From Methanoregulaceae archaeon (GTDB taxonomy: Archaea; Halobacteriota; Methanomicrobia; Methanomicrobiales; Methanospirillaceae), in contig JACTVF010000037.1 of the NCBI GenBank assembly GCA_019695435.1, positions 1 through 12,719 of the forward strand: 12,719 nt of DNA, written 5' to 3'. Under the pieces are notes generated by a model. It did not search any database. It was given only the letters and a program-made list of their open reading frames with translations, and was not told the DNA's origin. A program made the position numbers and the translations under genes. How positions within the stretch are numbered: the first letter of the stretch is position 1; every line of letters starts with the position of its first letter. Of the stretch, positions 1 through 6,349 are shown in pieces.

Positions 1-298
1 GGGAGGTGAGCGCAGAGACTGCAAGAAGATTCGCTGATGACCCGGAATTTGTCAGGAGACAATAGTTCACACCCAGAAATGCAGCCAGATCTTTCTCAAA
101 CTGTGCTGCATAGCGCCCGGACGTAAGCCAGAAATCAAGAGATGCGTCAACGAGACTGATGAGCTCTTTCTCATCATAGACCCGGCCGGCATAATGTATG
201 GGTGTGGTTCCGGCAATAAATTCTGATTGCTTATCATGTATCTGGTAGAATTCAGCTATTTTTTTGAATATCTCTTTTCGTAATTGAGGCTCGTCCAT
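1..298 (-). CDS. rfbH: CDP-4-keto-6-deoxyglucose 3-dehydrase (RfbH family), N-terminal part
   Basis: Partial gene whose start lies inside the window and whose C-terminal part is beyond the left edge; 99 codons are visible. The ATG at 296-298 is preceded by AGGGA at a workable distance, and the upstream reductase gene stops 15 bases earlier, so the two are co-transcribed. The visible protein carries the stretch VDASLDFWLTSGRYAAQFEK (about residues 51-70) followed by FLGV and the PLP-fold segment TNSGSSANLL. This combination is typical of RfbH within the DegT/DnrJ/EryC1/StrS aminotransferase fold. RfbH (E1) uses pyridoxamine phosphate and an iron-sulphur cluster to remove the C3 hydroxyl of CDP-4-keto-6-deoxy-D-glucose, working with a separate E3 reductase. 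The diagnostic His that replaces the catalytic Lys would lie outside the window. A sugar aminotransferase is the alternative, less likely next to rfbF and rfbG homologues. Confidence 0.85.
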   Translation of the reverse strand, partial: MDEPQLRKEIFKKIAEFYQIHDKQSEFIAGTTPIHYAGRVYDEKELISLVDASLDFWLTSGRYAAQFEKDLAAFLGVNYCLLTNSGSSANLLAVSALTS

Positions 299-313
299 AC
301 TCTGTTTCCCTGC

Positions 314-1234
314 TTACAATGAAGAATTCACTGTACAATACCGTGTATATTCATCCCGTCGTATGGCATCAGAATCAATCTGTGGAAGAATCGAAGTATA
401 ATATTCCCTGAGTTCTGGGATTGCCCTGGACATTGGAGTGAATTGGAAATTACGTATTTCGGTGAGCAAACGTGTATTATCACCACTATACTCATTATTC
501 AATCCAGGAGTCTCGACAATAATTTCGGATTTGAACGCTGAATTTTGATTAATCGTGTCAGCAATGGTCAAAAGATCGACAGGATTGCCTGTTGTGATAT
601 TGTATGCTCTATCCGGTGTGTCATGTTCGATAAAATGCATTACAATTTTCATGAGATCGGTGATATACAGCCAGTCAAAGTAAACATTCTGGCGGAGTCG
701 GATGGGCATTTGGAGAAGATTTTTTACTAGGGCGTTTGATATGAATTTATATTCAAAATCCTCATATTTGCCAAACACTCCAAAAAGACGAAGACACACA
801 CAATTTTCGGATTTTTCGATATATTTGCTGATCAGATATTTTGAGAAACCATAATCATCTACAGGAATACGTTCGCCGAATGAGGTTTCAGGGATCTGTG
901 ACAACGGACGACGTTTATCATACTCTGCCCCGGACCCGAAATGAATGAGTTTGTCAAAATGCTGGGAATTTTTAAGAAGGTTACAGAAAATCCGCGTGTT
1001 ACGGCTGACACTATCGGCAGGTCCCGGGTATTTCCGATTGCCCCCTATGTTGGCACAATGAACCACATAATCTATTTCATAATCTCTGAAGAAGGTGTCA
1101 ACAGCGTCCTGTGAAAGAAGATCCAGTTGCATGTGGGTAGGTGCAATAACCGTAGCCTTATCCCGAAAATATTCGTGTATATTCCGGCCGATAAAACCGG
1201 TACCCCCGGTGACGAAGAGGGTTTTGTTTTTCAC
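314..1234 (-). CDS. NAD(P)-dependent SDR sugar epimerase/4-ketoreductase
   Basis: Extended short-chain dehydrogenase/reductase of about 306 residues, a usual family length. Counting from the GTG start, the nucleotide-binding glycine motif TGGTGFIG is at residues 9-16, a Ser within FGSGAEY is near 101, and the catalytic Y-x-x-x-K (YGFSK) is at 128-132, so the active site looks complete. I chose GTG at 1232-1234 because GAGG lies six bases upstream of it. The in-frame TTG at 1238-1240 would have the same GAGG directly abutting it and would overlap the previous stop by four bases. Lying between the aldolase gene and rfbH, it is likely the reductase or epimerase that finishes the CDP-deoxysugar, comparable in role to abequose synthase (RfbJ) or to YerF in the yersiniose pathway. 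The exact substrate cannot be read from the sequence; GDP-fucose synthase-like activity is an alternative. Confidence 0.85.
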   Translation of the reverse strand: MKNKTLFVTGGTGFIGRNIHEYFRDKATVIAPTHMQLDLLSQDAVDTFFRDYEIDYVVHCANIGGNRKYPGPADSVSRNTRIFCNLLKNSQHFDKLIHFGSGAEYDKRRPLSQIPETSFGERIPVDDYGFSKYLISKYIEKSENCVCLRLFGVFGKYEDFEYKFISNALVKNLLQMPIRLRQNVYFDWLYITDLMKIVMHFIEHDTPDRAYNITTGNPVDLLTIADTINQNSAFKSEIIVETPGLNNEYSGDNTRLLTEIRNFQFTPMSRAIPELREYYTSILPQIDSDAIRRDEYTRYCTVNSSL

Positions 1235-1236
1235 GT

Positions 1237-2013
1237 TCAACCTCGCAGGTTCAGGGTATCGAACCGGTCTTCGTCAAGTTTCATGAAGATGCGATTCTTC
1301 TCAAGTTTGTAACTGAGATACTGCCGCTCAAAATCCAGTGCATACGGAAGGGAATGGGGATTCTGGATTGCTTTGGCACAGAGGATCACATTTCTGGTTT
1401 CAATACAGGTCAGTTTTGGCGCAATTTTTTCAATAAAATACTGGTTGTTGAATGTCTTTTTGCTTATCCCGCCCCCGACCGTAATCCGGTTTATTCCATG
1501 TGCCTTTGCGGTCTCAATTATTTTCTCAACTTCGTGATTAACAAAATCCGAATCCTGCTCGCTTTTTCGTCCATAGGAATAGGAAAGATCGGATCGACCA
1601 ATCGTGATGCCTTTCATATAGGTATTCATAGCGGATAAGATGGCATCCAGATTCCCGACAGCAGTCTTGGTTTCAATATTGATGTACACATCAAAATCAC
1701 CGGTTGCTTTCCCGAGGAGATCTTCAAGCATATTCTGGCTTTTGATCAATGCAAATTCTGATTCCACCATGGGAACGATAATGCCATCTACGTTCAGGTG
1801 CAGTGCCATTTTTAAATCGGTGAATGCTTCAACACCACCGATTTTTATAAACATCTTCAAACCCGCTTTTGCGGTCAGATACCTGAGAAAGATAAGATCC
1901 CGGTGATCGGATCCTTCATTTTCAAACTCGGACTTGATTCCTTCACAGCCATAAGTATCCCTCAGTGTGAGAAGATGGGAATAAAGGTTTTTTTCCAGAT
2001 CTTTAAGAATCAT
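1237..2013 (-). CDS. HpcH/HpaI aldolase / citrate lyase beta-type protein
   Basis: A 258-residue protein with the look of the HpcH/HpaI aldolase superfamily, a TIM barrel using a divalent metal and acting on pyruvate- or acyl-CoA-type substrates. Visible hallmarks are KIGGVEAFTDL (about 57-67), the strand GIIVPMVES ending at Glu84, INIETK with the likely metal ligand Glu114, and IGRSDLSYSYG with the second likely ligand Asp142. The usual Arg on the early strand appears as Lys57. The ATG is preceded by AGGTGG at good spacing. Upstream is a 169-base gap carrying AT-rich boxes (for example around 2055-2068), so this gene may have its own promoter. The SDR gene follows immediately with only two bases between stop and start. 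The sugar-cassette setting suggests a role in making or extending a deoxysugar rather than catabolism of aromatics; that is inference, and no substrate can be assigned. Confidence 0.7.
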   Translation of the reverse strand: MILKDLEKNLYSHLLTLRDTYGCEGIKSEFENEGSDHRDLIFLRYLTAKAGLKMFIKIGGVEAFTDLKMALHLNVDGIIVPMVESEFALIKSQNMLEDLLGKATGDFDVYINIETKTAVGNLDAILSAMNTYMKGITIGRSDLSYSYGRKSEQDSDFVNHEVEKIIETAKAHGINRITVGGGISKKTFNNQYFIEKIAPKLTCIETRNVILCAKAIQNPHSLPYALDFERQYLSYKLEKNRIFMKLDEDRFDTLNLRG

Positions 2014-2182
2014 GTGCTGCCACCTGCTGGTTGTCTGTTGATCCCGTTTGTACTTTTATGATTATTTACCTGTAGTACATAATTTGCAAATGGGGGGGAT
2101 TTGTCCGTGTGCATCCCATTATTTTACGAATTCAATATATACCGGACGAAGACCTCTGACGGTAAATAAATACTATACACCC
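2014..2182 (-). promoter_or_regulatory. Intergenic leader of the aldolase-SDR-rfbH genes, promoter candidate
   Basis: The gap between the HAD gene stop and the aldolase start is the only sizeable spacer in this half of the cassette. On the minus strand an AT-rich box (AAATAATCATAAAAG, about 2054-2068) lies roughly 45 bases upstream of the aldolase ATG, a distance that would leave a leader of about 20 bases holding the AGGTGG ribosome site. A second TATA-like stretch (TATATATT) lies near 2133-2141, farther off. A run of seven G (plus strand 2092-2098) is flanked by CAAAT/ATTTG. This is consistent with an internal archaeal promoter but not proof of one. Confidence 0.3.
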
Positions 2183-2947
2183 TTATTTTACTGGCGTGAT
2201 CGATGTATAATCATCAATAATAAAATCCGACAGGCGTCTTAACTTTGCCAGATCCGAAATATCCGATCTCCGGGTGATTACATACTTACAGCCCGCTTTT
2301 TTTCCACTTTCAATATCATGGATAGAATCGCCAATAAGGAGTGTATGGGCAGGTGAAACATGGAGGTCATTCATAATTTTTACCGCCCCCCACGGATCCG
2401 GCTTGGGGTGCTTAAGCTGATCCCCCCCAAGAAGGAGTGAAAAATACCGGTCGATCTGCATCAGGTGCATAATGTGTTCAAGGTTAACCGTTTGATCATA
2501 CGAGAATATGGCACATCGGCAAGTTTGTGTGATTCCCGACAGAAAATCCTGAAGCCCCCGAACCGGGACCAGTGCTTGTTTGAGTATCTGATCCTGACTG
2601 ATATAGACATCTGTTTCCTGAAATGCACCAGAAATCACCTGCAAATTCACCAGATATCCTTTCTTCTGTAGTTCTTCAACAACCAGATTCTGGATGTAAC
2701 TCCTATTATAGATCCCAATCGGGCCGTTGGGGTTCATGGATCTTTTTACCGTATCAACTCCCATGAGCTGTATGATCCAGTTCACCACCGATTTATCGCT
2801 GATCTGCATTGCATGACAGATATTTTCCGCCCGCCTCCGGGCTACGACGATCCAGTAGGGGTAAAGCTCAAAAAGAGTGCCATCCTTATCGAATATAATG
2901 AGGTCTATTTCTTTTACGGTTGTACCATTTATTGCAAGATCGATCAT
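2183..2947 (-). CDS. HAD-superfamily phosphatase
   Basis: A 254-residue haloacid dehalogenase-type hydrolase with all four motifs: nucleophile motif DKDGTL with Asp20 and Asp22, motif II Ser149 in AIFSYD, motif III Lys182 in HPKPDP, and motif IV GDSIHD with Asp207 and Asp211. A helical cap domain occupies roughly residues 30-125, as in phosphoglycolate phosphatase-like (PGP/Gph) enzymes. The start ATG has AGGA about seven bases upstream, and the ThDP enzyme gene ends only 12 bases before it, so the two are probably co-transcribed and coupled. Removal of phosphate from a sugar or small-molecule phosphate is the likely reaction. Its place among CDP-sugar genes is unusual because the known CDP-dideoxyhexose routes need no phosphatase. 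The substrate is unknown; a housekeeping phosphatase carried along is possible. Confidence 0.85.
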   Translation of the reverse strand: MIDLAINGTTVKEIDLIIFDKDGTLFELYPYWIVVARRRAENICHAMQISDKSVVNWIIQLMGVDTVKRSMNPNGPIGIYNRSYIQNLVVEELQKKGYLVNLQVISGAFQETDVYISQDQILKQALVPVRGLQDFLSGITQTCRCAIFSYDQTVNLEHIMHLMQIDRYFSLLLGGDQLKHPKPDPWGAVKIMNDLHVSPAHTLLIGDSIHDIESGKKAGCKYVITRRSDISDLAKLRRLSDFIIDDYTSITPVK

Positions 2948-2959
2948 GAGGAGGCCGTC

Positions 2960-4780
2960 CTAAGAATCCCCGTCATCAAGCCGTATGGGCTTTATGATCA
3001 TTTCCTTTCTGAACTCATCACGGGGTAAAAACGGCCACATATCCTCCAAAGGCATCGAAACCATTCTTCCGTCTGGAAGAACCTTCGAACTGACACTTGG
3101 TGTAATCTGCTGGTCCGTGCAGGTGAATACCTCACAGATTACCGGGCCTTCCTGATGAAGGATATCACCCAACCGGAGATCAAGTTCACCTTGATCGTGC
3201 AGGGCTTCATACGGAATTCCGTATGCATAAGCGATCTTTTTGAGATCCGGGCAGGTAACCCCACTGGAGGGATCAGAGCCACAAAACCTTCCCTCGAAAT
3301 AACTGTTCTGGGTGTTGCGGATCGATACATATCCGTTGTTATTCACGACAAACAATTTGAGAGGGATCTTGTTGTGCACAACAGTCTGGAGTTCTTGAAT
3401 GTTCATCTGCAGTGAACCGTCCCCGGTCACGGCAACGATGGTGGAATCCGGCGCTGCAAAATACGCGCCGATTCCCAGTGGCAGACTGAACCCCATCGTG
3501 CCAAGCGCTGCGGGAGTTATAACTCGCTGGCCCAACTTTACCCGATGTACCTGGGACACGATACAATACACCGTCCCTGCATCGGCGATGATAATTCCGT
3601 TTTTATCGAGGAGATCTGATAGTTTATCGAAGAGATTATACGTGCAAATGGGGGATTCTTTGCCCGAGATTTCCGGCGTAATCGAGGGATACCGGGATTT
3701 CCAATGCCGACATTTTTTCACCCAATCATGTTTTTCAGGTATCAATTTTTTCTGTACCTCGTTCAGCAGGGTTTTCAGAAACATCTTCGCATCGGCCTGA
3801 ATAGCAATATCCAATTTTATGGTGTTCTTTCGTAACTCATCCGAATCGATATCCACAGCTATCTTCTTGGCTTCGCGTCCAAACAATTCGTATTCATAGC
3901 CGGTAAAGGGTATCGCAAGACGGGAGCCGATGGCAAGGATAAGATCTGCATTCTGCATGGCAAAGTTTCCCGGCCGGGTGCCTTTCGTTCCGCCAAAACC
4001 TACATAATACGGGTGCTCGTAATCTATGAGATCCTGCCCCAGCTTCGAAACCACCACGGGGATCTTCAGGGTTTCGACAACTTTAAGAAACTCCTTTTCT
4101 GCGTGGGCCAGCCGCACTCCATTTCCTGCAATAATTACCGGCCTCTTGGCGGTTCGCAAGAGTTCAATTGTTGCCTGAACCTGATCGTGGAGCCGGGCAG
4201 TATCTGATTCGGCGGATTCCGGTCTGAAGGGTTCCAGAGATTCAGGATCGATCATCGCAGCCTGCACATCCAGCGGAATGTCGAGCCATGACGGTCCCGG
4301 CCGTCCATGCTTTGCATAATATACCGCTTTTTCCAGATGATACCGGATTTTTTCCGGCTCATTGACCATCGCGGAATACTTGGTAAAGGACTGGACGATT
4401 GGCAGAATGTTTACCTCCTGCCCCCCGAGGGACCGTAGGTCGGGAATCCCGGAATTATATACATTCTGGGAGCGTTTTGCCTGCCCGGATATCACAAGCA
4501 ACGGTATGGAATCTACCCATGCATCGACCACACCAGTGATGGCATTTGTCCCGCCAGGGCCGGTCGTGACAAATACCATCCCTATGTTATTCGTTACCCT
4601 CGCATAGCTTTCCGCCATTACCGCCGCAGCTCCTTCGTGATGCGCACAGACCACCCGTATTTTTTTATTGCAGGCTAATCCATCCAGAATGTGCATCATC
4701 CCGCCACCGGATACAAGAAAGATATGCGGACTCCCCACTTTAACACAAAAATCCGCTATGTAATCCGCTACTCTCTGCAT
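2960..4780 (-). CDS. ThDP-dependent enzyme, acetolactate synthase-like (possible YerE-type)
   Basis: A 606-residue protein with the three-domain arrangement of thiamine diphosphate enzymes: the Pyr domain (about 1-170), a central domain (about 200-345) and the PP domain (about 385-555). The catalytic Glu that activates ThDP is Glu49 in HHEGAA. The metal/diphosphate motif begins GDGS at 453-456 and closes with NNN at 480-482. The C-terminal tail near 564-586 (SSKVLPDGRMVSMPLEDM) is of a kind I recall from homologues in surface-polysaccharide loci rather than from biosynthetic IlvB. No small regulatory subunit gene (IlvN) is adjacent. In Yersinia the homologue YerE transfers an acetyl unit from pyruvate to C4 of CDP-3,6-dideoxy-4-keto-glucose. 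With RfbF, RfbG and RfbH homologues in the same cassette this is the best-supported role, though inferred. The ATG has GGAGAGG upstream. Ordinary acetohydroxyacid synthase is the main alternative. Confidence 0.8.
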   Translation of the reverse strand: MQRVADYIADFCVKVGSPHIFLVSGGGMMHILDGLACNKKIRVVCAHHEGAAAVMAESYARVTNNIGMVFVTTGPGGTNAITGVVDAWVDSIPLLVISGQAKRSQNVYNSGIPDLRSLGGQEVNILPIVQSFTKYSAMVNEPEKIRYHLEKAVYYAKHGRPGPSWLDIPLDVQAAMIDPESLEPFRPESAESDTARLHDQVQATIELLRTAKRPVIIAGNGVRLAHAEKEFLKVVETLKIPVVVSKLGQDLIDYEHPYYVGFGGTKGTRPGNFAMQNADLILAIGSRLAIPFTGYEYELFGREAKKIAVDIDSDELRKNTIKLDIAIQADAKMFLKTLLNEVQKKLIPEKHDWVKKCRHWKSRYPSITPEISGKESPICTYNLFDKLSDLLDKNGIIIADAGTVYCIVSQVHRVKLGQRVITPAALGTMGFSLPLGIGAYFAAPDSTIVAVTGDGSLQMNIQELQTVVHNKIPLKLFVVNNNGYVSIRNTQNSYFEGRFCGSDPSSGVTCPDLKKIAYAYGIPYEALHDQGELDLRLGDILHQEGPVICEVFTCTDQQITPSVSSKVLPDGRMVSMPLEDMWPFLPRDEFRKEMIIKPIRLDDGDS

Positions 4781-5143
4781 TGGGTCACGCCTCTCCGAAT
4801 TATTTAGTATCTACTTTATGAAATATTCATTGGAAATCTCGGATAATTTTTTGGGAATGTTCCGAATATTCTGTAAAATTGAAACCGCCTTGTACCCTGT
4901 GATAATTGACCAAGGAGATCATAACGCGGTGAAACTCCTCTAAATTATCCGAGATTGACGGTAGACAACGAAACGAGTTATGAAGACAGTGCTTACCTGG
5001 GTTCTGAACCGGTAATGCAAATGAATACACGGGAAAAGAACGTTACGAAATGACCGAAACTCATTATTGAATACCGTATCGGCTGAAATTTCTCTCCATT
5101 GGGGGTCACCCTATTTTCCTTACCTTATTTTCCAATTTAATAA
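4781..5143. other. Non-coding stretch between the ThDP gene and the IS element
   Basis: This stretch of about 360 bases holds no convincing gene. Next to the ThDP gene it contains the ribosome site GGAGAGG and an AT-rich box (minus strand, about 4814-4827) at about 40 bases from the ATG, which could be its promoter. It also contains the perfect 15-bp inverted repeat annotated separately. One minus-strand open frame of 67 codons (4827-5030, GTG start, no ribosome site) runs across both arms of that repeat. It has a faint resemblance to the C-terminal end of integrase-type transposases (NYHRVQGGFNF), so it could be a decayed mobile-element remnant. The rest (5031-5143) is AT-rich with nothing recognisable. 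Confidence 0.4.
4835..4956. repeat. Perfect 15-bp inverted repeat with 92-base loop
   Basis: The left arm AATCTCGGATAATTT at 4835-4849 is the exact reverse complement of the right arm at 4942-4956. Inside are smaller matching pairs on the minus strand (CACCG with CGGT, CCTTG with CAAGG) that could fold into a nested stem structure. It lies 55-176 bases upstream of the ThDP gene start, within its probable leader or promoter region. Possible readings are a small non-autonomous mobile element, a structured leader RNA, or the relic of an older insertion sequence. Confidence 0.6.
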
Positions 5144-5147
5144 TTTG
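5144..5147. repeat. Target-site duplication TTTG, left copy
   Basis: TTTG directly abuts the left inverted terminus of the IS5-group element and is repeated at 6269-6272 directly after the right terminus. Four-base duplications fit the IS5 subgroup. A four-base match alone is weak, but it falls exactly at the ends predicted independently from the terminal inverted repeats. Confidence 0.55.
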
Positions 5148-5165
5148 GAGATTAGCTCATAGCCC
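5148..5165 (+). repeat. Left terminal inverted repeat of the IS element
   Basis: GAGATTAGCTCATAGCCC, reading inward. It matches the inward-reading right end (GAGAACAGCTATTAACCC) at 13 of 18 positions, with GAGA, AGCT, TA and CCC conserved. It lies about 95 bases beyond the transposase stop codon. Confidence 0.6.
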
Positions 5166-5260
5166 TCAATTTGAACCAACAGGAGCAGAATCTGTGGGAT
5201 TTCGATACGCCCTCCAGCATTTTTCCCAAATTCGGTTTGGTTTTTTCCAATTTTAGAGAG

Positions 5261-6213
5261 CTATCGCTGAATCGGATGATTTCGGATAGTTATGAGGTTA
5301 AAGAGATTATAGGAAAAACAGGCGAAAAGAATTTTCACGTGCGCCCGGAGATGAGTGGTAACCATCAGATGTCCGGCATGGAACGTGCGTTTGATCACAG
5401 CGAACGGACGTTCCACCAGTGAGCGAGTTCTGCTGATTGCCCGGTTTCTTCGTTTATCTTTTTCCGAGATAGATCTGCCTCGGACTGATCGTTTCATGGT
5501 TTTATCGATTGAGGCGAAAGGAATGGCCCCGAAATAACCTTTGTCCCGGTATACGGTCTCCCCTTTTTGAGAGAGATCGATCTGGCTGTCGTGTACCGAT
5601 GCAGTAGTTGTATCGATCCTTCGGATGAACTGGCATTCTTTATCGATGAGCGAGTGGAGTTTGTATCCGAATTCCGATTTCGTACCTTTCTTAACCCATG
5701 ACCCATCCCGGTTTCTCCTGGTCTTTGCAGCATCGCCCCGGGGGTTTATCGGCAGGTGCATGACCGGGATCGGATGTGATGATTGATGCATCCTGGATAG
5801 TACCGCGTTTAGTCGAATACCCTTGTTCGTCCAGTTGTCGCTGGAGTTCTTCCCAGATGAGATGGAGCTTTCCTTTGTCCGTCAGTTTCTCCTTGAATGC
5901 CCATATCGTCGACCGATCTGGGATTTTGTCCGGATAACCCAGAAAATGCCGAAATGATAACCGATTCGTGGCAAGCAGTTCTACTTCGTAATCCGACAAA
6001 CCGTGCCACCCGGCAAGAATGAGCATCTTGATCATCAGAATCTCATCGTTGTGAGGTCGGCCTCCAATCTCCTTGTTATCCTGGTACATGTCGCTGAGAA
6101 TAGGCCGGAATTTCTCCCAGTCGATGATGTCCCGAATCTCTCCCAACTTGTTGCCTAACCCAACGATTTTCTTGTATTCCTGATCCAGAAAAAAAGTCCC
6201 CAAACCCGCTCAT
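5261..6213 (-). pseudogene. IS5-family DDE transposase, frameshifted
   Basis: Two overlapping minus-strand frames make up one transposase of about 310 residues. The first (up to 6203, stopping near 5691) has the IS5 N-terminal domain with GGRPHNDEILMIKML and the first catalytic Asp in IQDASII. The second (5261 to about 5745) carries KKGTKSEFGYKLH, the second Asp in YRDKGYFG, and the C-terminal Glu in SLVERPFAVIKRTF. Homology runs from DKP in the first frame into RGDAAKTRR in the second at the run CCCCGGGGG (plus strand 5736-5744), where one extra base accounts for the shift. A second slip is likely near the start. The natural ATG at 6211-6213 reads M-S-G-F-G and would join T-F-F-L-D-Q only if the G4 run (plus-strand C at 6198-6201) lost one base; otherwise translation needs TTG at 6203. 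The copy is probably inactive unless frameshifting is used or the runs are sequencing errors. Confidence 0.8.
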
Positions 6214-6250
6214 ACTTTTCATTCGAAGTACTAAGATAAAAACCTAAGCT

Positions 6251-6268
6251 GGGTTAATAGCTGTTCTC
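6251..6268 (-). repeat. Right terminal inverted repeat of the IS element
   Basis: This reads GAGAACAGCTATTAACCC inward on the minus strand and pairs with the left terminus at 13 of 18 positions. It lies about 38 bases upstream of the transposase ATG, leaving a short leader as is usual for IS5 elements. Confidence 0.6.
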
Positions 6269-6272
6269 TTTG
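6269..6272. repeat. Target-site duplication TTTG, right copy
   Basis: Second copy of TTTG, directly outside the right inverted terminus; see the left copy at 5144-5147. Confidence 0.55.
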
Positions 6273-6349
6273 GTATATTTCTGGTGCAGAAAATATTCCC
6301 AAATTCCCATATATCCTCACATGATTAAGATCCCGTCTTAATTAAGATT

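Larger units (their letters stand above)
5148..6268 (-). mobile_element. IS5-group insertion sequence, about 1.12 kb
   Basis: The element is bounded by imperfect inverted repeats: GAGATTAGCTCATAGCCC at 5148-5165 matches the complement of 6251-6268 at 13 of 18 positions. TTTG occurs directly outside both ends. Its length of 1,121 bases is normal for IS5-subgroup elements. It carries one DDE transposase gene on the minus strand, broken by frameshifts. It sits between the glycosyltransferase gene and the ThDP enzyme gene, in the same orientation as both, and so splits what otherwise looks like one sugar cassette. The exact ends are my inference from the repeats. Confidence 0.75.

Noticed and set aside
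2085..2105. G7 run flanked by CAAAT/ATTTG
   Set aside because: The five-base arms around a homopolymer are too short to claim a structure. It may be a slippage site but there is nothing else to support it.
4781..4960. Possible thiamine (TPP) riboswitch upstream of the ThDP-dependent enzyme gene
   Set aside because: The conserved CUGAGA and ACCUGA...GGAUAAUGCC elements are absent on the minus strand.
5171..5422. 83-codon plus-strand frame starting inside the IS element
   Set aside because: It is antisense to the conserved C-terminal half of the transposase and lacks protein-like motifs.
5223..6306. 11-base direct repeat TTCCCAAATTC at 5223-5233 and 6296-6306, considered as the target duplication of the IS element
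   Set aside because: No inverted termini adjoin these copies, and 11 bases is too long for IS5 elements. TTTG next to the matched termini is a better solution.
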